A stretch of DNA of 43,523 nucleotides from Nitrospirota bacterium. Lineage in GTDB: Bacteria > Nitrospirota > Nitrospiria > Nitrospirales > Nitrospiraceae. The stretch is from positions 1-43,523 of the forward strand of contig JAHRHE010000008.1 of the NCBI GenBank assembly GCA_020027965.1, written 5' to 3'. The notes beneath the pieces were generated by a model. The model saw nothing but the letters and a program-made list of their open reading frames with translations, did not search any database and was not told the origin of the DNA. Made by a program: the position numbers and the translations under genes. This document shows, in pieces, positions 40,837 through 43,523 of this stretch. Position 1 is the first letter of the stretch. The number at the start of each line of letters is the position of its first letter.

Positions 40837-42309
40837 ATGACCGCGTGTGACCACGAATTCCGGCGTCGCGTGACACACATCCCTCCCCATGGGATGGGGC
40901 TGTCGGTGGATGTCTATTCGCCTGCCCTGTTTGAGCTCGTCGGCGCGCTCGATGGGGGCGGGCTTCCTTACGGCTACCTGGAGATCTTCCGGGCCCCTGA
41001 ACCTGTCCTCTCGGCGGTACGGAAGGGCCTGCCCTCAGCGCTGTTGGAGTACCACGCTGAGGGGATCTGGGTGACCCAGCCCGGGCTCGAGGCGGACTAT
41101 CCGCTCGGTGCCGAACTGGCCGAGACGGCCGCGAACCTGCGCGCACTGGGCAGTCACTGGCTGAACCACGAATGCGCGAGCAAGCAGATCGCCGGCTATT
41201 CCTTCGGGACGTACCTGCCGCCCCTGTTCACCCGCGCAAGCGCCAACCTCACGGCCGAGAACGCCACGATCGTTCAGCAGCGTCTTGATGATCTGAGCGC
41301 GAAGCCCGGCCACCCGGGGCCCCTCCTGCTGCTGGAATTGCCGCCGCTGACCTATTTTGGAGCGGGCGATCTTCCGGTGGCGGAGTTCTTTCGGCGGCTG
41401 GCCGAGAGGGCTGCCTGCGGGCTGGTGTTGGATGTGGGACATCTCTGGACGGTCTACTGCTACACCGGCGAGTGGCGGCGCCGATCGGTGGAGGCCTTTG
41501 TGGCGGAGTTTCTGGACGCCTTTCCGCTGGAGCGCGTCGTGCAAGTGCACCTGGCCGGCCTGGCCTGCCACCCCGACGATGTCTCTTCCGTGCTGCCGGA
41601 CTCAAGACCGTGTCCGCGGTGGATCGATGCCCATGCGGCCCCGATCCCGGCGGTGCTGTGCGAGATGCTGGCGCAGGTGCTCTCGCACCCCGACCTGAGG
41701 TTTCTCAAGGGCGTGGCCCTGGAGGTGGACACGAAACCGGTCTCCCTGATTCTCTCAGAGTTCGAGCGGGTGCGTGCTCGATTCGGCGAGCTCGTCGAGC
41801 GCCTCTCACAGAGGGTCGCCCCTGCAAGCCTTGCACGCCCGGGCGCCTCGCCCGAGCCACGGTCGGTCGAGCGCGAGCCCAGCGCGGAGGCTCAAGGACT
41901 GCGGGAGCAGTATGAGCTGTACGCTCGCACCGTGACCGGTCGGTCATCGGCGGAGCTGCCCGCGCTGTTCCGAGGCTTCGGCACCGAATCCGAGGCGCTG
42001 AATGCGTATCGCCAGGCCTACCTGCCGCACGAGATCCTGGTCTGGGGAGGAGATCTCCGGGATATGTTTCCGGAGACCTGCCGGGAGCTGGACGCGCGCC
42101 ACATCCCCCTCGGCGGATTCGTCCACTATTGGTTTCGGCAGGCGCGAGCGGTTCTGAGTCCCTACGATTTTTTCCTGCTGAAGTCGGAGCGGTTCTGTGA
42201 GTACGTGGAGGAAGTCCTGCCGAGCGCAGCCTGCACCGCCGCTCGCGAAGCCGCCGAGCTTCGGGCCGCCTATCAGGATGCATGTGTACCCGTCGTTCGT
42301 GAAGCGTGA
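40837..42309 (+). CDS. Divergent DUF692/MNIO enzyme fused to an extra C-terminal domain
   Basis: A 490-residue protein. Residues ~15-320 follow the DUF692 TIM-barrel (MNIO) pattern: H73 in EYHAEGIW, H111 with LPPLFT (LNHECASKQIAGYSFGTYLPP), E167 in LLLELPPLTYF, D199/H202 in LVLDVGHLW, H238 in VVQVHLAGL, D264/H266 in WIDAHAAPI, and E296 in VALEVDTKP. MNIO enzymes bind two or three irons and oxidise cysteines in peptides (methanobactin MbnB, TglH). Two usual Asn ligands are changed here (EN to EL, DVNN to DVGH), so the metal site is atypical. A Pro/Arg linker (~325-365) leads to a ~125-residue domain (YLPHEILVWGGDLRDMFPET, FVHYWFRQARAVLSPYDFFL) not recognised. No precursor peptide is seen beside it. 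ATG 40771 is in frame but less likely. Confidence 0.8.
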   Translation: MTACDHEFRRRVTHIPPHGMGLSVDVYSPALFELVGALDGGGLPYGYLEIFRAPEPVLSAVRKGLPSALLEYHAEGIWVTQPGLEADYPLGAELAETAANLRALGSHWLNHECASKQIAGYSFGTYLPPLFTRASANLTAENATIVQQRLDDLSAKPGHPGPLLLLELPPLTYFGAGDLPVAEFFRRLAERAACGLVLDVGHLWTVYCYTGEWRRRSVEAFVAEFLDAFPLERVVQVHLAGLACHPDDVSSVLPDSRPCPRWIDAHAAPIPAVLCEMLAQVLSHPDLRFLKGVALEVDTKPVSLILSEFERVRARFGELVERLSQRVAPASLARPGASPEPRSVEREPSAEAQGLREQYELYARTVTGRSSAELPALFRGFGTESEALNAYRQAYLPHEILVWGGDLRDMFPETCRELDARHIPLGGFVHYWFRQARAVLSPYDFFLLKSERFCEYVEEVLPSAACTAAREAAELRAAYQDACVPVVREA

Positions 42310-42345
42310 CGCGTGAGGTGTAAGGTGCTGAGACCGGAGCACACG

Positions 42346-43523
42346 ATGGAACAATTCTTGACGTGTCACGAGTCACCGGGACCCATTGCTCAACAGAATG
42401 CAATGGGTGCCCCGCATCACGTTCCGTTCTGGCAGACGCTCCCGCAGCCCATCATCGGGCTGTCCCCGATGGACGGCGTCACGGACGCTGCGTTCAGGCT
42501 GGTGGTCGCCACCCAGGGGCCGCCGGATGTCATGTTTACGGAGTTCACCAGTGTGGGGGATCTCTGTCGCGGGCCAGACTATGTGCTGACCTCGCTCCTG
42601 TATGGCGAAGTCGAGCGGCCGGTGGTGGCGCAGCTCTACGGCAAGGACCCGGACCTCTTCTACCTGGCGGCCCATGCGGTGTGTGAGTTGGGATTTGATG
42701 GGCTGGACATCAACATGGGGTGTCCCTCTCGCAGCGTCGCCTCGTCCGGCTCCGGCGCCGGTCTGATCCGGACGCCGGCGCTCGCTCACGCCATTATGCG
42801 CGCCGCACGCCAGGGCATCCTCGATTGGGCAGCGGGCCAGACTCCTGAAGGGGCAGGCTTGCGTCCGGCGCGCGTGGACCTCATCCGGACGATGAACCTC
42901 AGGCGGAACGGGTCTTCCAGCCCACGGCGGCGGGTCATTCCCCTGTCGGTCAAAACGCGCCTTGGTTATGACTCGGTCGTCATTGAGGAGTGGGTGACCC
43001 ATCTCCTGGAAGAGCGGCCGGTGGCCCTCTCGGTGCATGGTCGCACACTGCAGCAGATGTACCGGGGGGAGGCGGACTGGACGGCCATTGAGCGAGCCGC
43101 CAGGCTGGCCCGGCAGACCGACACGCTGTTGCTGGGCAATGGCGACCTGCATTCCACGCTGGATGTCGTTCACAGGCTCCGCGAGACCTCAGTGCATGGG
43201 GTGCTGGTCGGGCGCGGTGCGCTTGGCAGTCCGTGGTTCTTCCGGGGAAAGGAGACCATGCGGGCGGCCGTAATGGCGCAAGGGGGATGGTTACAACGCG
43301 GCGGCGATCTGGCTGAGGTGCTCACCCAGGAGGCCGATGACCTCTCGCGGCGCTTCAAGGTGATGCTGGAGCATGCCCGCCTCTTCGAGGCCCTGTTCGG
43401 CGTGGAACGCTTCCCGCACATGCGCAAGCATCTGGGCTGGTACTGCAAGGGATTCCGTCAGGCAGCCGCCATGCGGGCGGAGATGGTGCGAGCCTCCAGC
43501 AGCGGCGATGTGGAGCGGATCGT
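42346..43523 (+). CDS. tRNA-dihydrouridine synthase (3' end beyond the window)
   Basis: At least 392 residues, running off the right edge. It is an FMN-dependent TIM-barrel enzyme that reduces uridine to dihydrouridine in tRNA. Family motifs are IIGLSPMDGVTDAAFRLVV, PVVAQLYGKDPDLFYLAA, FDGLDINMGCPSRSVASSGSGAGL (catalytic Cys region), LSVKTRLGYD, VALSVHGRTLQQMYRGEADW, and VLVGRGALGSPWFF (FMN phosphate binding). About 45 residues between the GCPS and VKTRLGYD blocks are an insertion compared with short Dus proteins. The ATG at 42346 places a hairpin repeat (42382-42407) inside the coding region; ATG 42403 is an alternative that would leave the hairpin in the leader. Confidence 0.92.
   Translation, partial: MEQFLTCHESPGPIAQQNAMGAPHHVPFWQTLPQPIIGLSPMDGVTDAAFRLVVATQGPPDVMFTEFTSVGDLCRGPDYVLTSLLYGEVERPVVAQLYGKDPDLFYLAAHAVCELGFDGLDINMGCPSRSVASSGSGAGLIRTPALAHAIMRAARQGILDWAAGQTPEGAGLRPARVDLIRTMNLRRNGSSSPRRRVIPLSVKTRLGYDSVVIEEWVTHLLEERPVALSVHGRTLQQMYRGEADWTAIERAARLARQTDTLLLGNGDLHSTLDVVHRLRETSVHGVLVGRGALGSPWFFRGKETMRAAVMAQGGWLQRGGDLAEVLTQEADDLSRRFKVMLEHARLFEALFGVERFPHMRKHLGWYCKGFRQAAAMRAEMVRASSSGDVERI
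42382..42407. repeat. CCCATTGC/GCAATGGG hairpin, near-copy of one in the 10.5 kb element
   Basis: CCCATTGC (42382-42389) and GCAATGGG (42400-42407) form an 8-bp stem. The loop TCAACAGAAT resembles the loop TCCCAGAAAT of the hairpin at 10569-10594. The two hairpins are almost identical in sequence, so they share an origin. Confidence 0.55.

Overview
The window is high-GC bacterial chromosomal DNA with dense genes, short intergenic gaps and many lipoproteins and outer-membrane proteins, so a Gram-negative envelope is clear. The combination of a deoxyhypusine-synthase-like enzyme, pyruvoyl arginine decarboxylase, CHASE2 cyclase, FecR-domain surface protein and many lineage-specific envelope proteins suggests a Nitrospira-like member of the Nitrospirota. 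That is an inference from gene content; no rRNA or other phylogenetic marker was available to test it.

Layout. 1-4.3 kb: the 3' end of an isocitrate dehydrogenase gene (reading frame damaged upstream), two small lipoproteins, an outer-membrane protein, and a PIN-domain toxin-antitoxin pair. The pair sits between two copies of a tRNA-Glu(CUC) gene with its promoter. The left copy is broken by a palindromic element that recurs at 10.5 kb. 4.5-12.5 kb: a plus-strand run with a deoxyhypusine-synthase-like protein, a GGQ release-factor-like protein, a DsbA-like oxidoreductase, a zinc-ribbon protein, an aldehyde dehydrogenase, pyruvoyl arginine decarboxylase, an agmatinase-family enzyme, an RluF-type pseudouridine synthase and a LEA-like lipoprotein. 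Three of these form a plausible polyamine route: arginine to agmatine to putrescine, then possibly homospermidine.

12.5-27 kb (minus strand): a membrane protein with a four-helix sensor-like domain, then a 2401-residue secreted protein (kelch, Ig-like and RHS/YD repeats) with a lower-GC C-terminal tip followed by an unrecognised ORF that may be its immunity partner. Next comes a repeat-rich gap with a terminator, then a type I secretion operon (HlyD-like, TolC-like, ABC exporter). The exporter ATPase has lost the LSGGQ signature, the Walker B glutamate and the H-loop histidine.

27-35 kb (plus strand): purE-purK, a CHASE2 adenylate/guanylate cyclase with a fused C-terminal PilZ domain, a small exported protein and a 948-residue FecR-domain repeat protein. 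35-40.7 kb (minus strand): a TPR/beta-barrel outer-membrane protein, a rhomboid protease, a DHH phosphoesterase, a LOG-family protein and a CBS-CBS-PilZ-like protein. 40.8 kb to the end (plus strand): a divergent DUF692/MNIO enzyme with an extra C-terminal domain, then a tRNA-dihydrouridine synthase cut by the window edge.

The main candidates for new biology are the MNIO fusion, the catalytically degenerate exporter near the RHS protein, the CHASE2-cyclase-PilZ / FecR / TPR-barrel neighbourhood, and the tRNA-Glu duplication enclosing a toxin-antitoxin module.
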